Numbered from the stretch's first letter, positions 34,221 to 41,761 are shown. The stretch is DNA of 64,000 bases from Typhlomys cinereus (GCA_023101885.1 JALPQD010000006.1:12167085-12231084), one strand, 5' to 3'. Notes: generated by a model from the letters alone, not told the origin. Numbers and translations: made by a program.

Positions 34221-36461
34221 TGCTACATGATAGGAAAATATGGGTGATGGAAAGGCTGAGAAACTATTCTCCATTCCTCGACTGCGTCTTTTAACTCTGT
34301 AGTGTCAGGAGTGTGGCACTTTTTCCAGTTGCCTGTGGCTCCCTTAGCCTAAACATGTCTCTGTCCTGTTTTCCAGAACATACCACAGACATGGGGTTTC
34401 CTCGAAGTACCCTTCTATCCTCCTCCTGCCAGTATACTATGGTACCACTGGGAGGACTCCCAGGCCACCAAGCCAGTGGCCAGCCCTTCCTCGGTGGCAT
34501 CAATGGACGAGCCTGTGCCAGCCGGCTGCATGCAAGCAGGGGCTGCCCTGTGGCTGCAGTGAGCTGTCCAGGCAGAAAATCTCAACAGCACTGTCCAGGG
34601 GAACTTCTCCAGGTAACCTAAGTCTGTGTGTGGTGTGGGTGTGGGTGTGGTGTGGCTGATTACATGTGTGTATATGTATGGGTATAGGTATATGTGTTGG
34701 GCATGTGGATGTGAGTGTGGGTGTACATGTGTGTGAGGGGAGGGGGCGGGTCCCAGGTGCAAGACAGAGAGAGAACAGTCTCCACCTCTTGGGACTTCTC
34801 CCTTCAAATTGCTGACTACTGGACCAGATTTCCTTTAATCAACGGCAGCTCATCCTCCTGCAGGCGAGCACTGGAAATCTCTGCATGACCTTTTCCTTAC
34901 TGTTCCTTTCAGCAGCAAGATACCACCAGTAGCCTGAGGACCCAGAACATTGTCAGCAATGGATATGACCCCCAGAGCCACCAAGTTACCAGGTAGCCAG
35001 GCCCCACCAACCCTTGCTTTCCTTTGGAAGCCTGGGATTCTCCCTTTCTCTTTAGCTCCTCAAACCCAAGGTACATCACTCAGGGAGCCCCGAGTTCAGC
35101 AGCCCCAAGTTCATAGCTCTATGGCATGTTTACAGTTTTTGTGCTTCCTGCTTGGGAGCCTTGACTGCTTCTCAGAATCCTTTGCTTACTTGGCAGCCCA
35201 AAACACTGAGGTGCAACTGGTTTTGCTGTCAGGCCCCTGGGCACTCAAATCATATCATCCCCCGCCCCCACTTAATAAAGCTAAACTGTCGGTGGGCATG
35301 ATGGGTGCACCCTTTCTGTACATTCACAAGGGAGCATGTGTGTGCTGAGCTCTGACAACTCAATACTCTCAGACAGGGAAGGCCCAGGGCAGGGGGTACA
35401 GGCCTCCTCTGCCCTACCTCGCCTCCCCATCTTGTCTCGTCCAATGCAGAGCTCCCAAGTGCAGCCCGGACGAGGGCTCATTCTTGTACACACTGCCTGA
35501 TGACTCATCTCACCAGCTGCTGCAGCCCCAAGACTGCTGTCACCTGCAGAAGCAGCCGACCACCGTGCAGCAGGCAGCAGTGAAGAGGGTACCCGAGGGT
35601 CCTGGACTGGAAGCGTCATGGGACCCTCCGTTTCACTCAGGTCTGCCATGGGGAGCAGATAGAAAATGCCTGAGGGGGTCACCCACCAGCCAGAAGCAGC
35701 TTGGGGGAGAAAAGACTAGTCCCTAAGAAAGTCAGTGGGTCAGGGTGGGTCACCGCTTTCCTTTGCTGCTGAAGGCCAGACACTCCATGGCTCCATCGCC
35801 AGCTCCTTGCTTTAGTTGGGTCATGTGCCTTAATCTGGGAACAAACCACAGCAGTCCCCAGTACGCAAAGTTCACACACATCACCATCACCCTAACTGTG
35901 TGCTTCCCCAGAACTTGTACTTCCAGTGCTGGGGGCTACTCCTTTTACCCCCACCTGGAAATAATGTGGGGGCTTGCTTGGGGCACAGGGTGCCTTAGAG
36001 GACTAGCCAGTATTCCTTAGACCCTCAGTGTGAAGTCTGGATGTAGAAAGAGTCGGAGTTCCTTCTATGTTTCATAAGAATAGCAGACATTATTGCCACA
36101 GGACGTAAGCTAAGAACTCGAGAGCCTAAGGTCTCAGGTCTAGATACTGAGCACAGGTAACTAGTAAGGGGTCCTCCAATCCAAGACCAGTCTGAGCAGC
36201 TCCATCACTGACAGGGACTTGCTCCATTTGGCCAGGCTGGATTTTAATGTTTTGTATTATCTTTTTCCCACAGGACCCCAGTGCTGCTTGGGTCTTGTTC
36301 CAGTTGAGGAGGTGGACAGTTCTAACTCCTGCCGAGTGTGTGGAGGAGACTGGTGTCCCCAGCACCCCTCTGGGGTTTACACAGGACAGGGACCTGGGAT
36401 GCGGCTCTCTTCCAGTCCACCAGTTCACGTGTCTTTTGAAACACCACCTCCAGCAATTTAG
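1066..36461 (+). CDS. Boc: Boc, Hedgehog co-receptor (brother of CDO); complete spliced CDS, 18 coding exons
   Basis: The exons join at 1066-1162, 1699-1977, 17075-17221, 19206-19349, 19947-20240, 20563-20835, 23623-23927, 27230-27389, 27720-27830, 28241-28447, 28698-28879, 30740-30845, 31147-31269, 33209-33430, 34377-34612, 34913-34992, 35450-35640 and 36274-36461. They total 3345 nt, that is 1114 codons plus stop, the length I recall for mammalian BOC, with all splice phases matching. The order is signal peptide (about 1-30); Ig1 (C57-C106), Ig2 (C150-C200), Ig3 (C252-C299), Ig4 (C344-C391); a variable Pro/Ser linker (about 412-470); FN3-1 (about 472-565), FN3-2 (604-700), FN3-3 (711-810); a membrane helix (about 854-877); and a cytoplasmic tail ending in TPPPAI. 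N-glycosylation sequons include NVT, NGS, NHT, NAS, NSS and NET. Family knowledge: BOC is a plasma-membrane protein that binds Hedgehog through its last FN3 domain, acts with PTCH1, CDON and GAS1, and functions in commissural axon guidance and myogenesis. The identification rests on my memory of the human protein. Confidence 0.96.
1699..1977 (+). CDS. Boc: Boc exon: first Ig domain
   Basis: The acceptor is TTTTCCAG ending at 1698 and the donor GTGAGT starts at 1978 (phase 1 to 1). It encodes residues 33-125, from [10 protein letters not shown] to ATVTLA. The Ig fold is marked by C57 (ILGC), W68 (NVTW) and the YQC motif at C106. Sequons are at NVT, NGS and NHT. It closely resembles human BOC Ig1, with a few substitutions around the CVVDPPW segment. 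Confidence 0.95.
4142..4423 (-). mobile_element. DIP-like/B2-superfamily SINE, older copy
   Basis: Reverse-orientation copy. It has a TG-rich tail at left, then the family body (CAGGCCCCACCTTCCAGGGC; CCAAACTCAGGTCCTTTTGC), and the complement of the head, CACTGAGCCACCTCCTCAGC, at right. It is diverged from the young copies. Confidence 0.8.
7225..7620. repeat. Old mammalian interspersed repeat, family not certain
   Basis: It starts with TACTCAGAATTCTCCAGAGA and contains CTTCAATTGATTGGATGACG and a late GATCAAATAGTCATTACTGT. This block order is familiar from an ancient repeat common in mammals, but I cannot name the family safely. Confidence 0.45.
8117..8405 (-). mobile_element. DIP-like SINE with GT/GC tail
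   Basis: Reverse copy. The (TG)n(CG)n tail is at left (8121-8187), the body TGTGCCTGTGGAGGCCCAAG and CAGGCTCTGCCTTCCAGGAA follows, and the complement of the head, CCTAAGCCATCTTTCCGGCC, is at right. Confidence 0.85.
8903..9110. repeat. Pyrimidine-rich microsatellite (CCCT/CTTT)
   Basis: About 200 bp of almost pure pyrimidine on the + strand, beginning as (CCCT)n and changing to (CTTT)n/(CTCT)n. It produces long but meaningless open frames on both strands. Confidence 0.95.
9919..10190 (+). mobile_element. DIP-like SINE with (CA)n tail
   Basis: It has the head GGGCTGGGGAGATGGCTGAG, the body TTCTGGTCCTGGAAGGTGGA and GGATGATTCTTGATGTCACC, then (CA)n at 10136-10177 and an AATAAATA end. Confidence 0.88.
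14911..15088 (+). mobile_element. B3-like (B2-related) SINE
   Basis: It contains GGCACCTGATAGCAAATCTG, AAGTTGTCCTCTGACCTCCA and an AATAAATAAGTAAAT tail, typical of the older rodent B2/B3 superfamily. It is distinct from the CA-tailed family. The family name is from memory. Confidence 0.65.
15395..15683 (+). mobile_element. Young DIP-like SINE with perfect target duplication
   Basis: The head is GCGCTGGAGAGTTGGCTCAG and the body contains GAAGGTCCTGAGTTCGGATC. A CA-rich tail and a TTGAATAAATAAA end follow. It is flanked by an exact 17-bp direct repeat GAAAAAGGTCTGGTGAG at 15378-15394 and 15684-15700. Confidence 0.92.
17075..17221 (+). CDS. Boc: Boc exon: first half of second Ig domain
   Basis: The acceptor is ATGACAG ending at 17074 and the donor GTGAGG starts at 17222. 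The exon has 147 nt, phase 1 to 1. It encodes residues 126-174, including [19 protein letters not shown] and the B-strand cysteine C150 (VIAC). The domain continues in the next exon. The intron before it is the largest in the window, about 15.1 kb. Confidence 0.95.
17222..19205 (+). other. Boc intron, about 2 kb
   Basis: It holds a SINE at 17873-18170 and an AT-rich stretch at 18192-18245. Otherwise it is unique sequence with no recognisable function. Confidence 0.75.
17873..18170 (-). mobile_element. DIP-like SINE, reverse copy with (GT)n tail
   Basis: (GT)n runs at 17874-17915. The body (GTGCCTGTGGAGACACAAGA; CTCTGCCTTCCAGGGCCAGA) follows, with the head complement near 18145-18170. Moderately diverged. 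Confidence 0.85.
19206..19349 (+). CDS. Boc: Boc exon: second half of second Ig domain
   Basis: The acceptor is CTCCATAG ending at 19205 and the donor GTAAGC starts at 19350. The exon has 144 nt, phase 1 to 1. It encodes residues 175-222: [13 protein letters not shown], the sequon NAS, and the EDEGMYKC motif carrying C200, which pairs with C150. It ends in the basic RLRVR just before the third Ig domain. Confidence 0.95.
19947..20240 (+). CDS. Boc: Boc exon: third Ig domain
   Basis: The acceptor is CTTCCCAG ending at 19946 and the donor GTGAGC starts at 20241. The exon has 294 nt, phase 1 to 1. It encodes residues 223-320, one complete I-set Ig domain: C252 (ILEC), W264 (VTWAKDG) and C299 in EEDSGTYRC. 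It is nearly identical to the human domain as I recall it. Confidence 0.96.
20563..20835 (+). CDS. Boc: Boc exon: fourth Ig domain
   Basis: The acceptor is TCTCCGCAG ending at 20562 and the donor GTGAGC starts at 20836. The exon has 273 nt, phase 1 to 1. It encodes residues 321-411: [19 protein letters not shown], then C344, W356 (VLWLRN) and C391 in EDEGVYQC. This is the last Ig domain before the linker. Confidence 0.96.
21583..21795 (+). mobile_element. DIP-like SINE, diverged
   Basis: It begins with AAGATGGCTCAGGGTTTGCC (box-A-like region) and has TGGAAGGCAGAGCCTGGGAA and CCTCCACAGGCACACATGAG. The CA tail is lost. Confidence 0.75.
22890..23340 (+). repeat. Old interspersed repeat with an (AAAC)n run
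   Basis: It contains ACCAGTTGTCCATCACTGTG, an (AAAC)n run at 22918-22945, TTATTGGGCTTACAGTTTCA and TGACCTACTTCCTCCCAGCT, ending near ACTCAAACTGTAACA. This block order is typical of an abundant rodent/mammalian repeat (LTR or DNA type). The exact family is uncertain. Confidence 0.5.
23623..23927 (+). CDS. Boc: Boc exon: Ig-FN3 linker and start of FN3-1
   Basis: The acceptor is GTCCTCAG ending at 23622 and the donor GTGAGA starts at 23928 (phase 1 to 0). Residues 412-470 form a Pro/Ser/Ala-rich, poorly conserved linker (starting [11 protein letters not shown]). Residues 471-513 begin the first fibronectin III domain with [20 protein letters not shown]. The linker is the part of the protein that departs most from the human sequence as I recall it. 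Confidence 0.93.
25571..25932. repeat. Long (CCTT)n polypyrimidine microsatellite
   Basis: About 360 bp of C/T only on the + strand, mostly CCTT units broken by TCTCCTT and TCCTCTT variants, ending in a short C run. It is one of the longest pure pyrimidine stretches in the window. Confidence 0.97.
26583..26690 (+). mobile_element. MIR-like SINE relic
   Basis: The order CACAGTTACACAATCAGGAC, TTGAACTCAGGACTTTCTGC and CTCCAAAACTTC follows the MIR core pattern (CACAGCTAGTAAGTGGCAGAG..ACCCAGG..TCTGACTCC). Only a fragment remains. Confidence 0.5.
27230..27389 (+). CDS. Boc: Boc exon: end of FN3-1
   Basis: The acceptor is a tandem CAGCAG. The second CAG (ending at 27229) gives [19 protein letters not shown], in agreement with the human protein. 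The first would add one Gln. The donor GTGAGC starts at 27390 (phase 0 to 1). It encodes residues 514-566, with the typical FN3 end pattern [20 protein letters not shown]. Confidence 0.95.
27720..27830 (+). CDS. Boc: Boc exon: inter-FN3 linker
   Basis: The acceptor is CCACGCAG ending at 27719 and the donor GTAAGC starts at 27831. The exon has 111 nt, phase 1 to 1. It encodes residues 567-603 ([20 protein letters not shown], then a Ser/Gln-rich stretch). It joins FN3-1 to FN3-2 and has no obvious fold of its own. Because it is symmetric in phase, it could be skipped without a frameshift. Confidence 0.94.
28241..28447 (+). CDS. Boc: Boc exon: most of FN3-2
   Basis: The acceptor is TCCTCGCAG ending at 28240 and the donor GTAGGG starts at 28448. 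The exon has 207 nt, phase 1 to 1. It encodes residues 604-672: [20 protein letters not shown], then the FN3 core [20 protein letters not shown] and the [11 protein letters not shown] turn. Confidence 0.95.
28698..28879 (+). CDS. Boc: Boc exon: end of FN3-2 and start of FN3-3
   Basis: The acceptor is CTCACCAG ending at 28697 and the donor GTAAGT starts at 28880 (phase 1 to 0). It encodes residues 673-733: [19 protein letters not shown] closes FN3-2. FN3-3, the Hedgehog-binding domain in this family, begins at [20 protein letters not shown]. Confidence 0.95.
29189..29447 (-). mobile_element. DIP-like SINE, reverse copy
   Basis: The (GT)n tail is at 29191-29217, followed by CTAGAGGGCACTGTGTGTCC. 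The right end is TAACCCCTGAGCCATCTCTC, the complement of the family head. It is the older subfamily. Confidence 0.88.
29530..29842 (+). mobile_element. Young DIP-like SINE, first of a tandem pair
   Basis: The head is GGCTGGAGAGGTGGCTCAGG and the body contains GGAAGGTCCCGAGTTCGGAT. A CA/CG-rich tail and TTGAATAAATAATAATAA end it. It is nearly identical to the copy that follows. The target-site repeat AAATGACCATCAAACGG lies directly before it (29513-29529). Confidence 0.93.
29855..30137 (+). mobile_element. Young DIP-like SINE, second of a tandem pair
   Basis: Same subfamily as its neighbour, with a small internal duplication (CTGAGTTC twice, near 29908-29921). It is preceded by AAATGACCATCA (29843-29854) and followed by AAATGACCATCAAACGG (30138-30154). 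Confidence 0.93.
30155..30560 (+). repeat. Old rodent interspersed repeat, related to 60240-60490 in reverse
   Basis: The blocks GACACCTGTGCCCAACTATG, GCTAGACAATCTCTTGCAGG and GGCTTAACTCAACCATTAAT correspond, reverse-complemented, to GATACAGGTGTCAACTTGAC, AGGAGATTGTCTAATTGATG and GTTGAGTTAAAGCCCAAGTT around 60265-60380. The family name is uncertain. Confidence 0.6.
30740..30845 (+). CDS. Boc: Boc exon: middle of FN3-3
   Basis: The acceptor is CCCCTGTAG ending at 30739 and the donor GTGAGA starts at 30846. The exon has 106 nt, phase 0 to 1. It encodes residues 734-768 ([20 protein letters not shown], then an Asp-rich [12 protein letters not shown] loop). In this family the acidic loop lies in the domain that binds Hedgehog through calcium; that role is family knowledge, not shown here. 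Confidence 0.95.
31147..31269 (+). CDS. Boc: Boc exon: end of FN3-3
   Basis: The acceptor is CTTCCCAG ending at 31146 and the donor GTGAGC starts at 31270. The exon has 123 nt, phase 1 to 1. It encodes residues 769-809 ([20 protein letters not shown], then [20 protein letters not shown]), the last strands of the third FN3 domain. This copy reads GDRYW where I recall GDKYW in human. Confidence 0.95.
31270..33208 (+). other. Boc intron, about 1.9 kb
   Basis: It contains a MIR relic (31550-31680). Otherwise no repeat or gene was recognised. Confidence 0.7.
31550..31680 (+). mobile_element. MIR SINE relic
   Basis: CTCATGAGATGGGAAGGAAC, CTGAGTCCCAGAAAACTATG, then CCTTGGCCGAGGTTATCCAA and GTAGTGGTAGTCTG follow the MIR consensus order (GATGAGGAAACTGAGGCCCAGAGAGG..AAGGTCACACAGC..AGTGG). 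Confidence 0.6.
33209..33430 (+). CDS. Boc: Boc exon: juxtamembrane stalk and transmembrane helix
   Basis: The acceptor is AATTGCAG ending at 33208 and the donor GTGAGT starts at 33431. The exon has 222 nt, phase 1 to 1. It encodes residues 810-883: a Pro-rich stalk ([14 protein letters not shown]), then [20 protein letters not shown] as the single membrane helix (about 854-877), then the stop-transfer residues WRAWSKQ. The protein is type I, with the C-terminus in the cytoplasm. Confidence 0.96.
33947..34218 (+). mobile_element. DIP-like SINE with 12-bp target duplication
   Basis: It has the head GGGCTACAGAGATGGTTCAG, the body with GAGCAAAGCAATATGGAGGT and TGGGTCTCCACAGGCACACA, and a (CA)n tail. 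It is flanked by AATGCTACATGA at 33935-33946 and 34219-34230. Confidence 0.9.
34377..34612 (+). CDS. Boc: Boc exon: proximal cytoplasmic tail
   Basis: The acceptor is TTTTCCAG ending at 34376 and the donor GTAACC starts at 34613 (phase 1 to 0). It encodes residues 884-962, including [30 protein letters not shown] and [10 protein letters not shown]. It has no known enzymatic domain. The human sequence is similar with scattered substitutions. Confidence 0.94.
34913..34992 (+). CDS. Boc: Boc exon: cytoplasmic tail, 80-nt exon
   Basis: The acceptor is CTTTCAG ending at 34912, followed at once by CAGCAAG, so a second acceptor 3 nt downstream is possible (loss of one Gln). The donor GTAGCC starts at 34993. 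The phase is 0 to 2. It encodes [20 protein letters not shown], then QSHQVT. An 80-nt exon cannot be skipped without a frameshift. Confidence 0.92.
35450..35640 (+). CDS. Boc: Boc exon: cytoplasmic tail
   Basis: The acceptor is CAATGCAG ending at 35449 (phase 2) and the donor is a weak GTCTGC starting at 35641 (phase 1). It encodes residues to 1052, including [20 protein letters not shown] and ending SWDPPFHS. Continuity with the next exon ([15 protein letters not shown]) supports the weak donor, as the human protein reads through the same junction. Confidence 0.92.
36274..36461 (+). CDS. Boc: Boc last coding exon with stop codon
   Basis: The acceptor is TTCCCACAG ending at 36273. It encodes residues 1053-1114: [20 protein letters not shown], then [20 protein letters not shown], ending [10 protein letters not shown]. 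The stop is TAG at 36459-36461. The exon continues into the 3'UTR. Confidence 0.95.
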
Positions 36462-36975
36462 GCGGAAGTCAATGTCCCAGAAAGACTATTTTATACATAT
36501 ATATATATATATATTGTTTTTTTAAACGACAGAGAAAAATTGGTATTTATTTTTCTATTATAGCCATATTTATATATTTATGCACTTGTAAATAAATGTA
36601 TATGTGTTTTTATAATTCTGGAGAGACATTTGGAAGCCTCCCATTTGAGGCTCAAGGGGGAAAACAAACTGCGAGTCAACCAGGGAAGCATTGCACAGCC
36701 CAGCAGGCTGCAGACACCGTGCAAGCCACAGCTACTTCATCTGCAGCAGGTCCTCAGGTGGAGAGACCTGTCACTAACGAAGACCAGGAAGGACTGTAGA
36801 CCGGTGACTGGATCTGGTGGTACATGATCCGTTTCCAGGATGCCGTGAGCACAGACCGGAATGTCTACAGCACATAAGCATTAACAAGCCTTCCAGCATC
36901 AGTAATCTGCGGCCACGTATCTCTGTAAAAACAAACACTGTAACTTCTAAATAAATGTTTAGTCTTCTTGGTAAC
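36462..36975 (+). other. Boc: Boc 3' untranslated region (extent inferred)
   Basis: This is AU-rich sequence after the stop. It holds a short (AT)n run near 36499-36515 and several ATTTA-type motifs between 36540 and 36590, which may affect mRNA stability. The first AATAAA is at 36591-36596, and a second at 36950-36955 could give a longer form. The exact cleavage sites cannot be seen. Confidence 0.6.
36591..36596 (+). terminator. Boc: Candidate Boc polyadenylation signal AATAAA
   Basis: This is a canonical hexamer about 130 nt after the stop codon, in an AU-rich stretch and followed by a GT/T-rich segment (ATGTATATGTGTTTTT). An alternative AATAAA is at 36950-36955. Confidence 0.6.
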
Positions 36976-37856
36976 CTTCAACTTAGTCATACATGCGTCA
37001 GCATTTTCCTTAGATGTTCTGTCTTCGGGGAGCCGAAGAAAATAACCACTCAGGACAATTAAAGATTCATCAAGTGTCATTCTGGAATTGGTAGCAGATG
37101 GTTTTCATTTTCTTTTCTTCTTCTTCTTTTTTGTCTTTTTAAACATTAAGTATCCGTTGTGTTTGGATGTATGGAGACTGCATTAATAACTATTTATTCC
37201 AAGAGGAAGAATATTATCAAATAGACAAGGGAAAGCAGATTTGCAGTCCTCTTAGTAACAAGACTTGAAGTAAGTTTTGACTGTGTTGTAGGAATGAAAT
37301 GTATCCTTACGGAGTATGTGTGTTGAAGCCCAGATATTTCCTTCAAAACATTGTGCTCTGCTAGTATGAGCATATGGCACCTGCTGTATTCATTTCATCC
37401 TAAAGATGTGTCTCCACTGCCGGAATAGTTGGTTCACTTAAAGCCAATATTTACTTACTGTTGGAGCATCCATAGATTCTTTTTTAAGTGAAAACTTAAA
37501 AGCCTTTTTATGTGGAGCTGGATCTATCTGAATGGAAACATTTCAGTGCCAATACAAGCTTTGATTTTCCAGTGCGAATGGGGGATTAGTAAATATCTGC
37601 AGACTTTGAGAACTTGAGAATTGAAATGCTACTAGAGGCAGCTAATCTCCTTAAGAGTTGCTTCAGACCTTCTGCTTTTACTCCCAAAGAGTTGGATAAG
37701 CATTCTAAGAATGCCGTTAGTGATGAGGCACTGTAGAGGGCACTGTCGTCCTCTGCTGGCCAGAAGGAGTACCACAACCTGCTCCTCCTTGGTCTTGCAT
37801 CTTTTTTCCATGAAACAGCTAGTCAAAAAACTCTTACCAAGATGCAGCCTTTTAAA

Positions 37857-38027
37857 ATTTTTTTTATTATATTGAGAATAAAGAGATAAAGTACACTCAT
37901 ACATGCCATGGTGCATGGGTGGAGGTTAGAAGTCAGTTTTCTTCCATCATATGGGCTTCCAGGAATTGAACTTGGGTCATCAGGTTTGGAAACAGACACC
38001 TTACCCACTGAGCTGTCTTGCTAGGCC
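37857..38027 (-). mobile_element. B3-like SINE, reverse copy
   Basis: It reads TTGAACTTGGGTCATCAGGT, then CCTTACCCACTGAGCTGTCT and TGCTAGGCC, the complement of a B2/B3-type head and body. A T-rich left end corresponds to the A tail. Confidence 0.65.
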
Positions 38028-38711
38028 TCAATGCACCATGACTTTAGGAAAATGGCATTTCAGACATATTTATATATGGTATAACTTTAGGGAACAGAGA
38101 CACGATAGGAAAGGACAACTCACAATGAAAAGAGAAGTAGATTCTGTGATTTCCCACACGATACATTGAGCATTTGAGATCATTTCCATAGCAGTCTTTT
38201 CTCGGCTGACCAGGCACCCACAAATACGCACTGAAGCTTTTTAAAAATGTCATTTTGCTTTTTCCTTCTTAATCTAAAATAATTATCAAAGCAAATTTTA
38301 ATGAACTTCAATAAAAACTACATATAAACTTCTAGCTTCCTGCACAGGATTAAAATTGTAGCAATGAATGGCTTTATCAAAAAAATAAGCTCATACTGAA
38401 CCAAAAAGCATTTCTGATTCATGTTACATATGATAAATATTCATATTTTCCTTTGCCGGTTGCAGGAAAAAAGGAGATGTCAGCATACAAGGTTTTTTAA
38501 ATGTTAAATGTTACCACAGAAAGTGAAACAGCTCAGTGAGAAACTGTGCTATTTCGTGTTTTTTATTCAGTTTTATTGTTACTATAATTATAATACTTCT
38601 GTAATATTTTGATTAAGTCATCCAAAGCTACATAAAGATCTAGAGGGGGAAATAAGATGTGGTGGGTGGGAGCTAATGGGGAGCAGAGATGAGCTGGAGG
38701 CTCGCAGATTG

Positions 38712-38780
38712 AGGCATGACCTCCCTGACGCGTGACCTTGCTGACACGTGACCTCGCAGACCTGAGGCGTGACTTCGCTG
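38712..38780. repeat. Imperfect short tandem repeat with TGACCT units
   Basis: About three to four copies of a roughly 20-bp unit of the form GYGTGACYTYGCTGAC. One copy contains CACGTG. TGACCT is a nuclear-receptor half-site sequence, but any function is speculation. Confidence 0.6.
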
Positions 38781-39879
38781 ACATGTGGGCTGGCTCAGGA
38801 GGAATGGAAACTCCTTTCACTGTGAAGTGCTGAGAAAGTGCAGGACACTACAGTTTCTTTTTCTTTCAGATCAGCAATACAATGGACAGAAGTTGAAACG
38901 GCCAGAGTCGCACAGGTAACTCAGCATAGGTGGAAGCTTGCTCCACTCCCAAGGGGAAGCTGCATCCAAAAAGCCCAGATTCTAACCACCTCCCACCCAC
39001 GCTGGGCTTTGGTGGAATCCTTTTGTTTAGAGCTTAAATTCCTAAAGATTCAGAGCTCACTCAAGACTGTCTAAAGTCAAGCAGAAAAAAAAAAAACTGA
39101 GGCAATTTTCCAATTCGTGATCAAATAAACAATTGTCGGGGTGTGTCACCCAGTCCCCTACATTGCATAGTGTATTTCACTGTGGATGTAGTCAAGCTCA
39201 AATTGGGAAAATATGATCCTGATTTGTTTTTACTCTAGATTAAAATATGCAAAAATTACCGAGTGGCTCCCAGTTCACTCTTGATGCAGTTAGAACACAA
39301 AGATTCAAAATGTGAGGGAGACTCAGTTTCCTGGTTGCTTATTTGTCAGATAATAAGATTTAAGGGACCCCTTGTGACTCTCAAATAAGAAGGGGATGGT
39401 TTACAAGGACCAACTACTTTATCCAGACAGCTGGTTGCTCCCTGGGGTATTTGGCTCCGTGACGGCTCCCCCACCTGTAGTTAGTTGGCTTGATCCCTCC
39501 CACATCACACATGGCCTGTATGCCATTTGGCAGTTGCGACGATGTGCCACTTTTAAATTAGGTGGATCTCTCTCTGTCTTGCATCACTGTTTCTACAGCC
39601 CTGTGTGGAAGAGCCCAGGAACTGAGAACAGAAGCCCACCCATCGACCAGGTGACTTTGGAAGCAGTTTTTCTAATTCCTGTGGTCAAATTTTAAATAGT
39701 GGCAACCAACTCTTAGACCCTAAAAAGACCCAAAAAGAGATATTGAGCTAAGCTTCTCTCTAATTTCTGAGCCCCAGAAACCTTCTCACCCCTAGATGTG
39801 ACAATAAGTTTGTTGTCTTAGGCTACATTTGGGGATAATTTTTTACACACTAGTGAACAATGTTAGCATTTTTTTTTTC

Positions 39880-40690
39880 ATGCTTGAAGGGCATGTGTGG
39901 AGCTCTGACTATGCCCTTGCTCTAAGTTACCCTGTGCTGTGGGAAACAGGCAGACTGTGCCTTGCCCTGGCTGACTCCATTTTACAATTGCGCTTGGCTC
40001 CATTTCAAGTACAAATGCAGAGGCACAATGATATGTAGACACATCAGCTGTGCAGAACAAACCACGAGGAGCTGACTGGTAAAAAGACTCTTGAAAGTAA
40101 AAGATGCCATCGATGGACTTTTACCAAAGTTAGCTGCAAACATAAAGACACACAGGTGAGTTAAATCCTATCCGCAAAAGCAGGCCCGAGACCAAAGTTA
40201 CTGAACACCAGCCTGATGAACATCCTTGCCTTGACCTGCTGAAAAAGTCACAACACAAGTGCCTCCCCCACGCACCCGATAACCAGGTGTTCAGTCAGTC
40301 ACCTGGTGTGCCAGGCTCCAGATGGGCAGAAAACTCTAGAAGCTTCAGCTTAGCATGGTCCCTGCTGCTTGGTGCAGGCCATTGCTTCATCTAGGCCCAG
40401 GCCCATGCCTTCCCTCAAGGGTCCTGCGCCCTTCCCACTGATCTGGCAGTTCCTGCTGGATGAACCTGGATGCAACCTTGTGATGTGGTGCGCTGAACTC
40501 CTTCACATCTAAACACGGCTACTGACTCTCTGCATCTGTATCAGCTCTGCCTGCAGTGACGTCCTTTTGAGCTCTGTGGTCATCTAACCTTTTTTATAAT
40601 CTACACCCCCAAACACACACACGCACTTTATCATGTGAACTGTGTCATGTCTCGGCTGAATGGTCTGACAATTAATATTCATAACTAAGA
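39880..40690 (+). mobile_element. Possible old retroviral-type solo LTR
   Basis: CCTGGCTGACTCCATTTTAC and GCGCTTGGCTCCATTTCAAG, followed by a GC-richer middle, resemble the start of some endogenous-retrovirus LTRs. I saw no internal gene, no clear TG..CA ends and no target duplication. Weak call. Confidence 0.25.
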
Positions 40691-41761
40691 TGGAAATAAA
40701 ACAGCCTGTAAATAACCCATACCAACCAGCAAGGGAAACTGGGCTTGACAAAACTGACACAACTTATGAATTTATTGTCATTCAATAAATTCTGATTGTG
40801 TAATGAATTTGTTGCCATTCAGTAAGTTCTGACATTGCCGGAAGATGTAGATGTTTTCTATCTCTGTTTCTGGCAAAAGCACTCAGATCCTTAGAGAAAA
40901 ATGGTAACATGATTAGAGATTTAGGATGAAACATGCAAACAACTTCCTCTTGAAGAAGATGATGAAGGAACCTCCTAGGCAAAAGGCCAAGAGTCTAACA
41001 TACAAAGAAAATAAGCCTAACTCTAATGTTAGGGACAGATTAGCAAGCTGGCCATGATTAGGGATGCTGACATTGCTGGGCTGTTTTGCATATCACACTC
41101 ATTGCCTTTCTCTTTCCTTCTTGGTTATCATCTTATCCTGCAGGCCCTCGGCTGAGCAGCTCTCTGGAATGAGCACTGCTGGGAATCCAGAGTGTCGCAC
41201 TCTAACAAGAGTGTTCAGGGAGATCACTCTCCCATGGGCGCAGCCAGGAGTCTTCATGAATCCTTTGCTGACACCAGAAGTATGCTCCTGGTTTAAAAGT
41301 TCCGTACTGTCAAAAGTGACAGTCAGAGACTGTCTCCCAGAGAGATGAAAACCCATTTCATCTCTTTCTCATCTGCATCAGAACCAGCAAAAGGCTCAAG
41401 TCAAAACTTCGCAGAAGACACAGGGCTCCAATGGAATCCCCCAAGAAAATCCCCAGAGAAAAAACCAGCTCTGACTCATCAAAAATATTACTGACTCATT
41501 TTTCCAATAGGTACTCTTCCAAAGCGAGGGCTTTGTAAAAACGGATTGACTTGGGATCTGAATCTGCCAGCCCAAAGCGAACTGATACAGCAAACTGCTT
41601 GACAGGGTCTCTGCAATTGCTGAACCCTTAGCCCTCAGATAACTGCTCCATGAGGCCAGCAGACAAATTCTAATTTGTATTTATCATCCTAACATGTTGC
41701 TGGCAAAGTAGTTTATCTTTCCCTTTTATGTCCTTTCAGAGAATAGGTAATGAAAACCAAG

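Larger units (their letters stand above)
36976..41744. other. Intergenic region between the Boc and Cfap44 3' ends
   Basis: No gene recognised. It holds a reverse B3-like SINE (37857-38027), short tandem TGACCT-type repeats (38712-38780) and a possible old LTR (39880-40690). The short open frames here have no splice or homology support. Confidence 0.7.
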
